Below are positions 1-5,697 of a stretch of 7,960 nt of DNA, one piece after another (within the stretch, counting starts at the first letter, position 1; the number at the start of each line of letters is the position of its first letter). A model generated the notes under the pieces. That model was not told the origin of the DNA and searched no databases. It was given only the letters and a program-made list of their open reading frames with translations. The position numbers were made by a program, and so were the translations under genes. Origin of the DNA: Pseudomonadota bacterium (GTDB lineage: Bacteria; Desulfobacterota; Syntrophia; Syntrophales; JADFWA01); contig JAUWNZ010000050.1 of the NCBI GenBank assembly GCA_030612385.1, forward strand, positions 1 to 7,960, written 5' to 3'.

Positions 1-1
1 T

Positions 2-1732
2 CCCGAAGCGGCTTTATTAGCCGCTCTCCCAAAGGCGCCCGGCAGATATTCTCCCCTCAATTATCCCGAGAGAACCCGTCATAGGCAGGCTTATGTCCTG
101 AACAGGATGGCCGAAGACGGGTACATAACCGAAGATGAAAAAGAAGAGGCGCTGAAGACCCCTTTAGAATTCAAACAACCCAGACAAGAGGATAAGATAG
201 CGCCCTACTTCACTGAAAATGTGCGCCGGTACATTCAAACGAAGTATGGAAGCAACGTCCTCTATCGGGAAGGTCTTGAGGTTTACACCACCTTGAACAT
301 AGAAACGCAGCAGGCGGCGCGAAATGCTGTAAAAAGAGGCCTTCGGGAGTTAGACAAGAGACAGGGGTACAGAGGCCCTTTGCAGAAAATCCCGATAGAG
401 GAATTTGATTCTTTCATTAAAAAGATGACTGGCGGCATGGTAGAGGGCAGTATTGTAAATGCCCTTGTAACCGATATCGACAGCAAGAAAAAAATTGTCC
501 ATCTCAGGGTCGGCAATTCTCATGGTACTATGGCCTTAAAGGATATGGCCTGGGCCAGAATGCTAAATCCGGATGTGGCTTCAGGTAGTGTCAAGATTAA
601 AGATCTTGCAGAGGTGCTCAATGTTGGCGATATAGTGGAGGCGCGAATACTTGAGGCATCAGAATCGGAAAACCCCCAATTGAAACTGACCTTGGAACAG
701 GAACCTGCCGTTCAGGGGGCGCTTTTCTGCATGGATGTGAATACAGGTGAAATAAAGGCCATGGTTGGGGGGAGAAACTTTAAGAAGAGCGAGTTCAATC
801 GAGCGACGCAATCGAGGAGACAGCCCGGATCCGCCTTTAAGCCATTTATCTATGCAGCCGCATTAGACAAGGGGCTGACACCGTCAACCATCATTATGGA
901 TTCCCCGATTATCTTTAAAGACACTCTGAAAGACAGTCTCTGGAAACCCCGAAATTATAAGGAAAAGTTTTACGGACCTACAACCCTGAGGACTGCCATT
1001 ATCCACTCAAGAAATCTTGTAACCATAAAAACCCTCAAGGATATCGGAATAGATTACGCCGCGGATTATGCCGCCAATATGGGGATAACCTCCCCGATCT
1101 CAAGAGATCTTTCCATGGCGTTGGGAACATCGGGACTAACCCTTCAGGAAATAGTCAGGGCATACGCTGTCCTCGCCAACCAGGGAAAAAAAGCGGAACC
1201 TTTTTTTATTAAAAAGATCGTTGACAGAACCGGTCATCTCTTTGAGGAAAACCTGCCGGAAATGGAGCAGGTTATGGATCCCAGAATCGCATGCATTACG
1301 ACTTGCCTCCTTCAGGATGTGGTTCAGCATGGCACCGGATGGAGGGTTAAAGCGCTTAAACGACCGGTGGCAGGCAAAACAGGAACGACAAACGACATGA
1401 AGGATGCCTGGTTCATAGGATTCACCCCTTCTCTTGCCTGCGGGGTATGGGTCGGCTTTGACAAGGAGAGACCGCTTGGAAAATATGAAACCGGGTCGAG
1501 GGCGGCGAGTCCAATCTGGCTCTACTTTATGAAAAAAATTTTCAAGGGGAAACCCGTTGAATTTTTCTCCGTCCCTGAAGGGGTGGTATTTGCGAGGGTA
1601 GATCCGAAAACGGGCCTTCTGACAAGACCTGAATCTAAAAAAGCCGCCTTTGCATGCTTCCTTGAGGGGACCGCTCCTTCTGAATACGCGCCGGAAGAGG
1701 AAAACCGGGGACAAGAAGATTTACTTGAATGA
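2..1732 (+). CDS. mrcA: Penicillin-binding protein 1A, N-terminally cut by the window edge
   Basis: Bifunctional peptidoglycan glycosyltransferase/DD-transpeptidase that polymerises and cross-links murein at the outer face of the inner membrane. The frame is open from base 2, well upstream of the first ATG at 107. The first ~40 residues (EAALLAALPKAPGRYSPL, then RQAYVLNRMAEDGYI) match the end of the glycosyltransferase domain, so 107 is not the start. Numbering from base 2: an OB-like insert lies at about residues 135-230, and the transpeptidase follows with all three motifs: SAFK at 277-280 (nucleophile S277), SRN at 336-338 and KTGT at 459-462. The visible part is 576 residues; full-length PBP1A is usually about 750-850, so the membrane anchor and most of the glycosyltransferase are missing only because of the window edge. 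No hairpin terminator is visible after the stop. Sure of family; 1A rather than another class A type rests on the OB insert. Confidence 0.93.
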   Translation, partial: PEAALLAALPKAPGRYSPLNYPERTRHRQAYVLNRMAEDGYITEDEKEEALKTPLEFKQPRQEDKIAPYFTENVRRYIQTKYGSNVLYREGLEVYTTLNIETQQAARNAVKRGLRELDKRQGYRGPLQKIPIEEFDSFIKKMTGGMVEGSIVNALVTDIDSKKKIVHLRVGNSHGTMALKDMAWARMLNPDVASGSVKIKDLAEVLNVGDIVEARILEASESENPQLKLTLEQEPAVQGALFCMDVNTGEIKAMVGGRNFKKSEFNRATQSRRQPGSAFKPFIYAAALDKGLTPSTIIMDSPIIFKDTLKDSLWKPRNYKEKFYGPTTLRTAIIHSRNLVTIKTLKDIGIDYAADYAANMGITSPISRDLSMALGTSGLTLQEIVRAYAVLANQGKKAEPFFIKKIVDRTGHLFEENLPEMEQVMDPRIACITTCLLQDVVQHGTGWRVKALKRPVAGKTGTTNDMKDAWFIGFTPSLACGVWVGFDKERPLGKYETGSRAASPIWLYFMKKIFKGKPVEFFSVPEGVVFARVDPKTGLLTRPESKKAAFACFLEGTAPSEYAPEEENRGQEDLLE

Positions 1733-1774
1733 GAGTAACTCCGCATCACAAGGAAACAATAACGAAAATTTTTC

Positions 1775-1803
1775 TTGACAAAACTTTTTTTGCATAGTAG
1801 AAG
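1775..1803 (+). promoter_or_regulatory. Probable sigma70 promoter of the ilv operon
   Basis: A perfect -35 hexamer TTGACA (1775-1780) is followed after 17 bases by TAGAAG (1798-1803), a 4/6 match to the -10 consensus. Transcription would begin near 1810, about 58 bases before the leader peptide ATG. The position, just upstream of the attenuator, fits its role. The -10 is weak, so the exact start is uncertain. Confidence 0.6.
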
Positions 1804-1867
1804 TGAAATTCTACAAATAAAAGCAGGCGTACAGGCAACATAGCTGATCCGTCTCCGGAAAGACCTT

Positions 1868-1933
1868 ATGAGCAGCATCACAATAATTAGCATAGTAGTT
1901 GTACAAGGTGGGGCCGCTGCTCTGGTTCTATGA
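1868..1933 (+). CDS. ilv operon leader peptide (attenuation peptide)
   Basis: A 21-codon ORF with its own ribosome binding site (GGAAAG at 1857-1862, 5 bases before the ATG). It encodes MSSITIISIVVV, then QGGAAALVL. Ile occurs four times (residues 4, 6, 7, 9), Val four times (10-12 and 20) and Leu twice (19, 21), so 10 of 21 residues are branched-chain. This is the hallmark of leader peptides that sense Ile/Val/Leu tRNA charging, as in the enterobacterial ilvGMEDA and ilvBN leaders. The stop codon (1931-1933) lies just after segment 2 of the RNA switch, so a ribosome finishing translation would mask that segment. The product itself probably has no function. The ORF is shorter than usual gene-calling limits but the combined evidence is strong. 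Confidence 0.87.
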   Translation: MSSITIISIVVVQGGAAALVL

Positions 1934-1965
1934 TGGTGACATAGAAATTATGAGCCGCGGGCCCC
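1870..1965 (+). promoter_or_regulatory. Transcription attenuator: competing 1:2 and 2:3 RNA helices
   Basis: Segment 1 (GAGCAGC, 1870-1876) is exactly complementary to segment 2 (GCTGCTC, 1916-1922). Segment 2 with its 5' flank (1910-1922) can instead pair with segment 3 (1952-1965): six G-C pairs (1910-1915 with 1960-1965), two more after a one-base bulge (1916-1917 with 1957-1958), a T1918/C1956 mismatch, then four (1919-1922 with 1952-1955). The 2:3 helix covers the whole 5' arm of the terminator at 1953-1978, so it is an antiterminator. A 7-bp hairpin (1926-1932 with 1940-1946) sits in its loop. Inferred logic: stalling on Ile/Val codons covers segment 1 and frees 2 to pair with 3, giving read-through. 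Fast translation masks segment 2 and lets the terminator form. Confidence 0.82.
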
Positions 1966-1984
1966 GAAGCTCGCGGCTTTTTTT
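1953..1984 (+). terminator. Attenuator terminator T1
   Basis: Rho-independent terminator: a 10-bp GC-rich stem (AGCCGCGGGC at 1953-1962 with GCTCGCGGCT at 1969-1978, one G-U pair), loop CCCGAA, then a seven-T run ending at 1984. It lies 19 bases after the leader peptide stop and about 90 bases before ilvB, the classical place for an attenuator. Its 5' arm is taken by the upstream 2:3 helix and its 3' arm by a downstream alternative helix. Confidence 0.9.
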
Positions 1985-1999
1985 GTCTCAAAAAGCCGC
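1973..1999 (+). promoter_or_regulatory. Alternative hairpin linking T1 and T2
   Basis: GCGGCTTTTT (1973-1982) is exactly complementary to AAAAAGCCGC (1990-1999), giving a perfect 10-bp hairpin with a 7-base loop. It uses the 3' arm and T run of terminator T1 and the 5' arm of the next terminator T2, so it cannot coexist with either. The complementarity is seen directly; its role as a second antiterminator is inferred. Confidence 0.6.
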
Positions 2000-2025
2000 A
2001 TCTCAGATTGAGTTGCGGTTTTTTT
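1996..2025 (+). terminator. Second terminator-like hairpin T2 upstream of ilvB
   Basis: Stem CCGCA (1996-2000) with TGCGG (2014-2018), a T/T mismatch, then CTCA (2002-2005) with TGAG (2009-2012), loop GAT, followed by seven T (2019-2025). An A5 run at 1990-1994 can extend the stem into the T run. It is weaker than T1 but has full intrinsic-terminator form and stands in tandem with it, 48 bases before the ilvB start. Confidence 0.65.
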
Positions 2026-2073
2026 ATAAGAAGAATTTAAAACTTTTGATTGAAAAAACATTGGAGGGATTAA

Positions 2074-3774
2074 ATGAAATTAACGGGTTCACAAATCTTT
2101 GTTAAGTCCTTACAGGAAGAGGAAGTCGATATAATCTTCGGTTATCCGGGCGGCGCAGTCATTGACATTTATGACGAACTTCATAAAAGCAACTTCAGGC
2201 ATATTCTGGGCCGTCATGAACAGGGCGTAGTGCATGCAGCCGATGGATATGCGCGGGCTTCCGGCAAGGTGGGTGCCTGTATAGTTACCTCAGGGCCAGG
2301 CGCCACCAATACTGTTACCGGCATTGCGAACGCATATATGGACTCCATTCCCATTGTTGTCTTTACCGGCCAGGTCCCAACTACATTAATTGGAACCGAT
2401 GCCTTTCAGGAGGCCGACATCACAGGTATTACAAGGCCATGCACCAAACATAATTTTCTCGTCAGGCGTGTTGAAGATCTGGCCGAAACAATCAAGGATG
2501 CTTTCAATATTGCTCGCTCCGGACGTCCTGGGCCTGTGTTGGTAGATCTTCCCAAAGATGTCATGCAAGCTGTAACGGATTATAAGCCTGTGTCCAGGTT
2601 AAGTTCAACCGATCCCGCGCATAAGCCGGACTTAACAAGGCTGCCGGATGTTCTCGACCTGATGAGCGTGGCGAAGAGGCCGGTTATTTTATTAGGCGGC
2701 GGCGTTATTCTTGGGAAGGCATCGGATGAACTTAGAGAATTTGCGCGAAGTGTCCGGATTCCGGTAACTTCCACTCTCATGGGTCTTGGGGCATTCCCTG
2801 GAACCGATTCCCTGTGGCTCGGCATGTTAGGCATGCATGGCACCTACTTTGCCAATATGGCAATAAGTAAATGCGATGTCTTAATCGCGATAGGAGTTCG
2901 ATTCGATGATCGCGTGACGAGCAAGATAGATACCTTTGCCCCTAATGCAAAGGTTATTCATATCGATGTTGATCCCGCGTCCATAGACAAAAATGTCAGG
3001 ACCGATATATCCATTATCAGCGACTGCAGGCCCGCTTTACAACTCATAAACAACATGATAAAGGGTAAACGATTTGCTGTGCCGGAAGGGCAGCATGATG
3101 ACTGGCTCAGACAGATATCGCAATGGAGAAGTGAGGGGCCTCTGACATATTGTCACAGTAGCGATGTGATCAAACCCCAGTTTGTAGTCGAAAAGCTCTA
3201 TGAGCTAACACAAGGTAATGCCATTATTGCAACAGAAGTGGGACAGAATCAGATGTGGGCAGCTCAGTTTTATAAATTCGATCACCCCAATACATTCCTC
3301 TCCTCGGGAGGTCTGGGCACCATGGGTTACGGATTTCCTGCCGCAATCGGCGCGCAGCTTGCATTCCCCGATAAACTGGTTGTGGATATTGCGGGGGATG
3401 GAAGCATACAAATGAACATCCAGGAGCTGGCTACGGCAGTGCAGTATAACCTCCCTGTCAAGATTGTAATTCTGAACAACGGTTACCTCGGCATGGTCCG
3501 TCAGTGGCAGGAACTGTTTTATGAAAAACGTTATTCGCATACCGATATGACCTTTCAGCCGGATTTTGTAAGGCTGGCTGAGGCTTACAACGTAGTCGGG
3601 CTGAGGGCTACCAGACCGGAAGAAGTGGAACCCGTGCTCAGACAGGGCCTCTCCACTCCAAGAACAGTTATAATGGATTTTCATGTATCGCGCCAGGAGG
3701 GTGTTTACCCGATGGTGAGGCCTGGGGATTCAATAGCTGAAATGGATCTTGGAGGACGGGAGATGATAAACTGA
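2074..3774 (+). CDS. ilvB: Acetolactate (acetohydroxyacid) synthase, catalytic subunit
   Basis: Cytoplasmic ThDP enzyme that condenses pyruvate with pyruvate or 2-ketobutyrate, the first common step of Val/Leu/Ile synthesis. The 566 residues match the usual length. Domains in order: PYR domain (about 1-165) with the catalytic Glu in RHEQGVVHAADGYA (E49) and the SGPGATN loop; the central FAD-binding-type domain (about 190-340); and the PP domain (about 370-545) with the ThDP/Mg motif GDGS (441-444) ending in NN (468-469). Trp478 in MVRQWQELFYE sits at the position that governs inhibitor sensitivity in plant enzymes. The start is supported by GGAGGG at 2063-2068, 5 bases before ATG. It is the first structural gene after the attenuator and is followed 22 bases later by its regulatory partner ilvN. 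Nothing is missing or broken. Confidence 0.97.
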   Translation: MKLTGSQIFVKSLQEEEVDIIFGYPGGAVIDIYDELHKSNFRHILGRHEQGVVHAADGYARASGKVGACIVTSGPGATNTVTGIANAYMDSIPIVVFTGQVPTTLIGTDAFQEADITGITRPCTKHNFLVRRVEDLAETIKDAFNIARSGRPGPVLVDLPKDVMQAVTDYKPVSRLSSTDPAHKPDLTRLPDVLDLMSVAKRPVILLGGGVILGKASDELREFARSVRIPVTSTLMGLGAFPGTDSLWLGMLGMHGTYFANMAISKCDVLIAIGVRFDDRVTSKIDTFAPNAKVIHIDVDPASIDKNVRTDISIISDCRPALQLINNMIKGKRFAVPEGQHDDWLRQISQWRSEGPLTYCHSSDVIKPQFVVEKLYELTQGNAIIATEVGQNQMWAAQFYKFDHPNTFLSSGGLGTMGYGFPAAIGAQLAFPDKLVVDIAGDGSIQMNIQELATAVQYNLPVKIVILNNGYLGMVRQWQELFYEKRYSHTDMTFQPDFVRLAEAYNVVGLRATRPEEVEPVLRQGLSTPRTVIMDFHVSRQEGVYPMVRPGDSIAEMDLGGREMIN

Positions 3775-3796
3775 ATTAGAAAGGTAAGGTAAAGAT

Positions 3797-4276
3797 ATGG
3801 AGAAAAAAGCGCATATATTTTCGCTCCTGGTCAACAACAAGCCGGACGTGCTTGCCAGGATTTCAGGCATATTGGGTGGACGCGGTTACAATATAGACAG
3901 TCTCTGTGTGAACACCACAATGAGCCCTGAAACCTCAAAAATTGTCCTGACGACCACGGGAGATCAGGCCACAATCACAAAGATTGAAAAACAGTTAAAC
4001 AAGCTGGTTGATGTCCTTCAGGTCTCTGATTTAACAGAAGATGACTCCGTTCAGAGTGAGATGGCGCTGATCAGGATGAAGGTGACGAAAGAGAATAAAC
4101 CGGAGCTTCTGAAAGCTGTCGAGACATTCAAAGCCAGGATACTGATTATGGGACCGGTTTGTTGCATCATAGAACTATCGGGAAAGCCGGATGAGATTGA
4201 AAGCACACTGGCCCACCTGAAAACCATGGGTATTGAAGATACTGTCAGAACGGGAACGATCGCCCTGAAAAAATAA
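3797..4276 (+). CDS. ilvN: Acetolactate synthase, small regulatory subunit
   Basis: Regulatory subunit that binds IlvB, stimulates it and normally confers feedback inhibition by valine. The 159 residues are typical of the longer, non-enteric type (IlvN/IlvH). The N-terminal ACT domain (about 4-78) shows the family signature NNKPDVLARISGILGGRGYN, where the Asn and Gly-rich turn form the valine site. The C-terminal half (about 80-155) is the ALS small-subunit C-terminal domain with MALIRMKV and LSGKPDEIE. A modest ribosome binding site AAGGTAAGG (3781-3789) precedes ATG by 7 bases. It sits 22 bases after ilvB and 15 before ilvC, with no terminator on either side, so it is co-transcribed with them. 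Confidence 0.96.
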   Translation: MEKKAHIFSLLVNNKPDVLARISGILGGRGYNIDSLCVNTTMSPETSKIVLTTTGDQATITKIEKQLNKLVDVLQVSDLTEDDSVQSEMALIRMKVTKENKPELLKAVETFKARILIMGPVCCIIELSGKPDEIESTLAHLKTMGIEDTVRTGTIALKK

Positions 4277-4291
4277 AGGAGTAATAAAAAC

Positions 4292-5350
4292 ATGTCAAAG
4301 ATCAATATCGGCGGTGTGACGGAAGAAATAATTACCTCGGAAGAGTTTACCCTTGAAAAGGCCGGAGAGGTATTAAAGAATGAGACGATAGCTGTGCTTG
4401 GTTACGGCGTTCAGGGTCAGGGCCAGGCGCTCAACTTGAAGGATAATGGTATAAATGTCATCATTGGACAGCGTGAGAGCGAAGAGTTTTACTGGGGAAA
4501 TGCGCTTAAAGACGGGTTTGTTCCCGATAAAAACCTTTTCCCCGTCGAAGAGGCGGCAGAGATGGGAACAATAATCCTGTTTCTCCTTTCCGATGCCGGA
4601 CAGAAGATGGCATGGCCTGCCGTCAAAAAGCACCTTAAAGAAGGGAACGCTCTCTATTTTTCACATGGCTTTTCTATTGTTTACAAAGATCAGACCGGTG
4701 TAATTCCACCGGACCACATAGATGTGATTATGGTTGCCCCCAAAGGAGCGGGACGCACCGTTCGCTCTAATTTTCTGGCCGGAAGCGGCATCAACTCCAG
4801 TTACGCCATATTTCAGGACCATACCGGAAAGGCCGAAGAGAGAACGCTCGCCCTGGGCATTGCCATAGGCTCAGGATACCTCTTCCCCACCACCTTTGAA
4901 GATGAGGTTCACAGCGATCTTACGGGGGAACGCGGCGTCCTGATGGGCTGTCTCGCCGGCATTATGGAAGCCCAGTATTACTTGCTCAGGAAGCACAACC
5001 ACAGCCCGAGTGAGGCCTTCAATGAAACGGTGGAGGAGCTGACCCAGAGCCTTATAGGTCTCGTGGGTGAAAACGGCATGGATTGGATGTATGCCAATTG
5101 CAGCACGACGGCCCAGCGTGGAGCGCTCGACTGGAAAAACAGATTTCGCGATGCTGTGGCACCCGTTTTCGATGAACTATATGAGAGAGTTGTTTCCGGC
5201 AAGGAGACGCAGATTGTCCTCGATGCCAACAGCGCCCCCGATTACAGGGAAAAGTTGCAAAAAGAACTAAGTGATATGAAAAATATGGAGATGTGGCAGG
5301 CTGGAGTGGCAGTCCGCTCCCTCCGACCGGAAAAACGTGAAAAGAAATAG
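4292..5350 (+). CDS. ilvC: Ketol-acid reductoisomerase, class I, fungal/Bacteroidota-like branch
   Basis: Isomerises and reduces acetolactate or acetohydroxybutyrate with NAD(P)H and Mg2+, the second common step of Val/Ile synthesis. The 352 residues carry an N-terminal Rossmann domain with GYGVQGQGQA (37-46), catalytic His125 in YFSHGF, and the single knotted domain of class I. Expected metal ligands are D209 and E213 (SDLTGERG) and E245 and E249 (NETVEELTQ); S271 lies in CSTTAQRGALDW. Phrases such as GINSSYAI, SPSEAFNETVEE and the ending MWQAGVAVRSLRPE match yeast Ilv5 and Bacteroides enzymes as I recall them, rather than the common shorter bacterial form. The cofactor loop (61-68, RESEEFYW) is odd: acidic, one residue longer than in yeast, with Tyr where the phosphate-contacting Ser is expected. 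Ribosome binding site AAGGAG (4276-4281) overlaps the ilvN stop. The stop codon lies on the junction of the downstream insertion. Confidence 0.96.
   Translation: MSKINIGGVTEEIITSEEFTLEKAGEVLKNETIAVLGYGVQGQGQALNLKDNGINVIIGQRESEEFYWGNALKDGFVPDKNLFPVEEAAEMGTIILFLLSDAGQKMAWPAVKKHLKEGNALYFSHGFSIVYKDQTGVIPPDHIDVIMVAPKGAGRTVRSNFLAGSGINSSYAIFQDHTGKAEERTLALGIAIGSGYLFPTTFEDEVHSDLTGERGVLMGCLAGIMEAQYYLLRKHNHSPSEAFNETVEELTQSLIGLVGENGMDWMYANCSTTAQRGALDWKNRFRDAVAPVFDELYERVVSGKETQIVLDANSAPDYREKLQKELSDMKNMEMWQAGVAVRSLRPEKREKK
5341..5348 (+). repeat. Left copy of putative target-site duplication
   Basis: AAAGAAAT occurs here and again at 5675-5682, immediately outside the two ends of the inverted-repeat-bounded segment. 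With the next base it is 9 bases with one mismatch (A5349 versus G5683). This copy forms the last ilvC codons and the T of its stop. Confidence 0.65.
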
Positions 5351-5379
5351 GTATCCGTTTACCGCAGAGAGCGCAGAGA
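5350..5379 (+). repeat. Left terminal inverted repeat
   Basis: This arm starts at the last base of the ilvC stop codon. It contains ACCGCAGAGAGCGCAGAGA (5361-5379), which matches the reverse complement of 5645-5663 at 17 of 19 positions. The outer part (5350-5360) extends the match to 25 of 30. Within the arm, CGCAGAGA is itself repeated with a 9-base period. Confidence 0.75.
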
Positions 5380-5419
5380 CGGCAAAACAATTAGCTTATG
5401 ATTAACTGGCGGGCGGGTG

Positions 5420-5445
5420 GCATGGACAAACTTGTTTGTCCGTGC
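5420..5445. repeat. Near-perfect palindrome inside the insertion
   Basis: GCATGGACAAAC (5420-5431) pairs with GTTTGTCCGTGC (5434-5445) through 12 positions, one of them a T-G wobble, around a TT centre. No T run follows, so it is not an intrinsic terminator. It could be a structural feature of the element or a protein site. Confidence 0.6.
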
Positions 5446-5563
5446 GTAGCTCTACTCAACTGTTGGCTATTAGTTGTGTTGAGGCGCTAAACCCAACAAA
5501 AGCCTTTGAGCTTTCAACTTTCAGCTTGTCCGGGTTAGTTGGTTAAATGGTGAATGTCTTTGA

Positions 5564-5595
5564 ACCACTCAACCACTCAACTACTCGACGACTCA
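5564..5595 (+). repeat. Tandem octamer tract, four copies
   Basis: Four contiguous 8-base units, ACCACTCA, ACCACTCA, ACTACTCG and ACGACTCA, consensus ACNACTCA, then a decayed unit ACAATTTA. The tract lies in the right half of the insertion. It is too short and lacks spacers for a CRISPR array. Confidence 0.8.
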
Positions 5596-5644
5596 ACAAT
5601 TTAACGATCTTAGCTCTTGGCTTACAAGAATAGTTTCTCTGCTC

Positions 5645-5674
5645 TCTCTGCGAGCTCTGCGGTGAACGCTTACC
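5645..5674 (-). repeat. Right terminal inverted repeat
   Basis: Inverted partner of 5350-5379, with core TCTCTGCGAGCTCTGCGGT (5645-5663) and outer end TTACC at 5674. Mismatches to the left arm are scattered (5 of 30), which suggests an old insertion or a degenerate family. In RNA the two arms could pair and bring ilvC close to the ilvD ribosome binding site, which stays unpaired 9 bases further on. Confidence 0.75.
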
Positions 5675-5682
5675 AAAGAAAT
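5675..5682 (+). repeat. Right copy of putative target-site duplication
   Basis: AAAGAAAT, identical to 5341-5348 and directly abutting the outer end of the right inverted repeat. The ilvD ribosome binding site begins at the very next base, so the original target probably held both the ilvC stop and the ilvD Shine-Dalgarno sequence. Confidence 0.65.
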
Positions 5683-5688
5683 GGGAGG
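5683..5688 (+). promoter_or_regulatory. ilvD ribosome binding site
   Basis: GGGAGG lies 9 bases before the ATG at 5698 and decides the start of ilvD. The frame stays open upstream to a TTG at 5617, but that stretch runs through the inverted repeat and has no such site. Confidence 0.88.
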
Positions 5689-5697
5689 CAAACATAT

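Larger units (their letters stand above)
5350..5674. mobile_element. MITE-like non-autonomous insertion between ilvC and ilvD
   Basis: A 325-base non-coding segment with 30-base imperfect terminal inverted repeats (25/30 matches) running from outer GGTA to outer TACC, flanked directly by an 8-base exact direct repeat. Other ilv junctions here are 15-22 bases, so this gap is out of character. The interior holds a 26-base near-palindrome (5420-5445), a weaker hairpin (5473-5480 with 5490-5497, one mismatch) and four tandem octamers (5564-5595). No ORF with a plausible start and coding character is seen inside, so any transposition would need a transposase elsewhere. The alternative is a chance mosaic of dispersed intergenic repeats; the CGCAGAGA-type arm resembles a repeat I recall from many Desulfobacterota assemblies. 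No transposase family can be assigned. Confidence 0.6.

Noticed and set aside
1136..1714. Long antisense ORF within the PBP1A gene, and the similar antisense ORFs in ilvB, ilvC and ilvD
   Set aside because: They lie opposite strongly recognised genes, have no family signatures and no ribosome binding context; they are shadows of the real frames.
1907..1919. T-box-like string GGTGGGGCCGCTG in the leader
   Set aside because: It resembles the T-box core (GGTGGNACCGCG) but departs from the conserved ACC, and the base after TGG is G, which would need a C discriminator that Ile, Val and Leu tRNAs normally lack. Only about 95 bases precede it after the promoter, too short for a canonical Stem I. 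The string is explained as codons 13-18 of the leader peptide and as segment 2.
1899..2105. 68-residue ORF overlapping the ilv leader
   Set aside because: It starts at TTG in another frame, runs through both terminators and overlaps the ilvB start; it is explained as chance reading of the leader.
5420..5445. Intrinsic terminator after ilvC
   Set aside because: The hairpin is strong but no T run follows.
5564..5595. Possible CRISPR-like repeats
   Set aside because: Units are 8 bases, directly contiguous and without spacers.
5617..5697. Upstream extension of ilvD from a TTG, adding 27 residues
   Set aside because: The added residues translate the right inverted repeat, have no ribosome binding site and no family similarity. 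GGGAGG at 5683-5688 and the standard N-terminus support ATG 5698.
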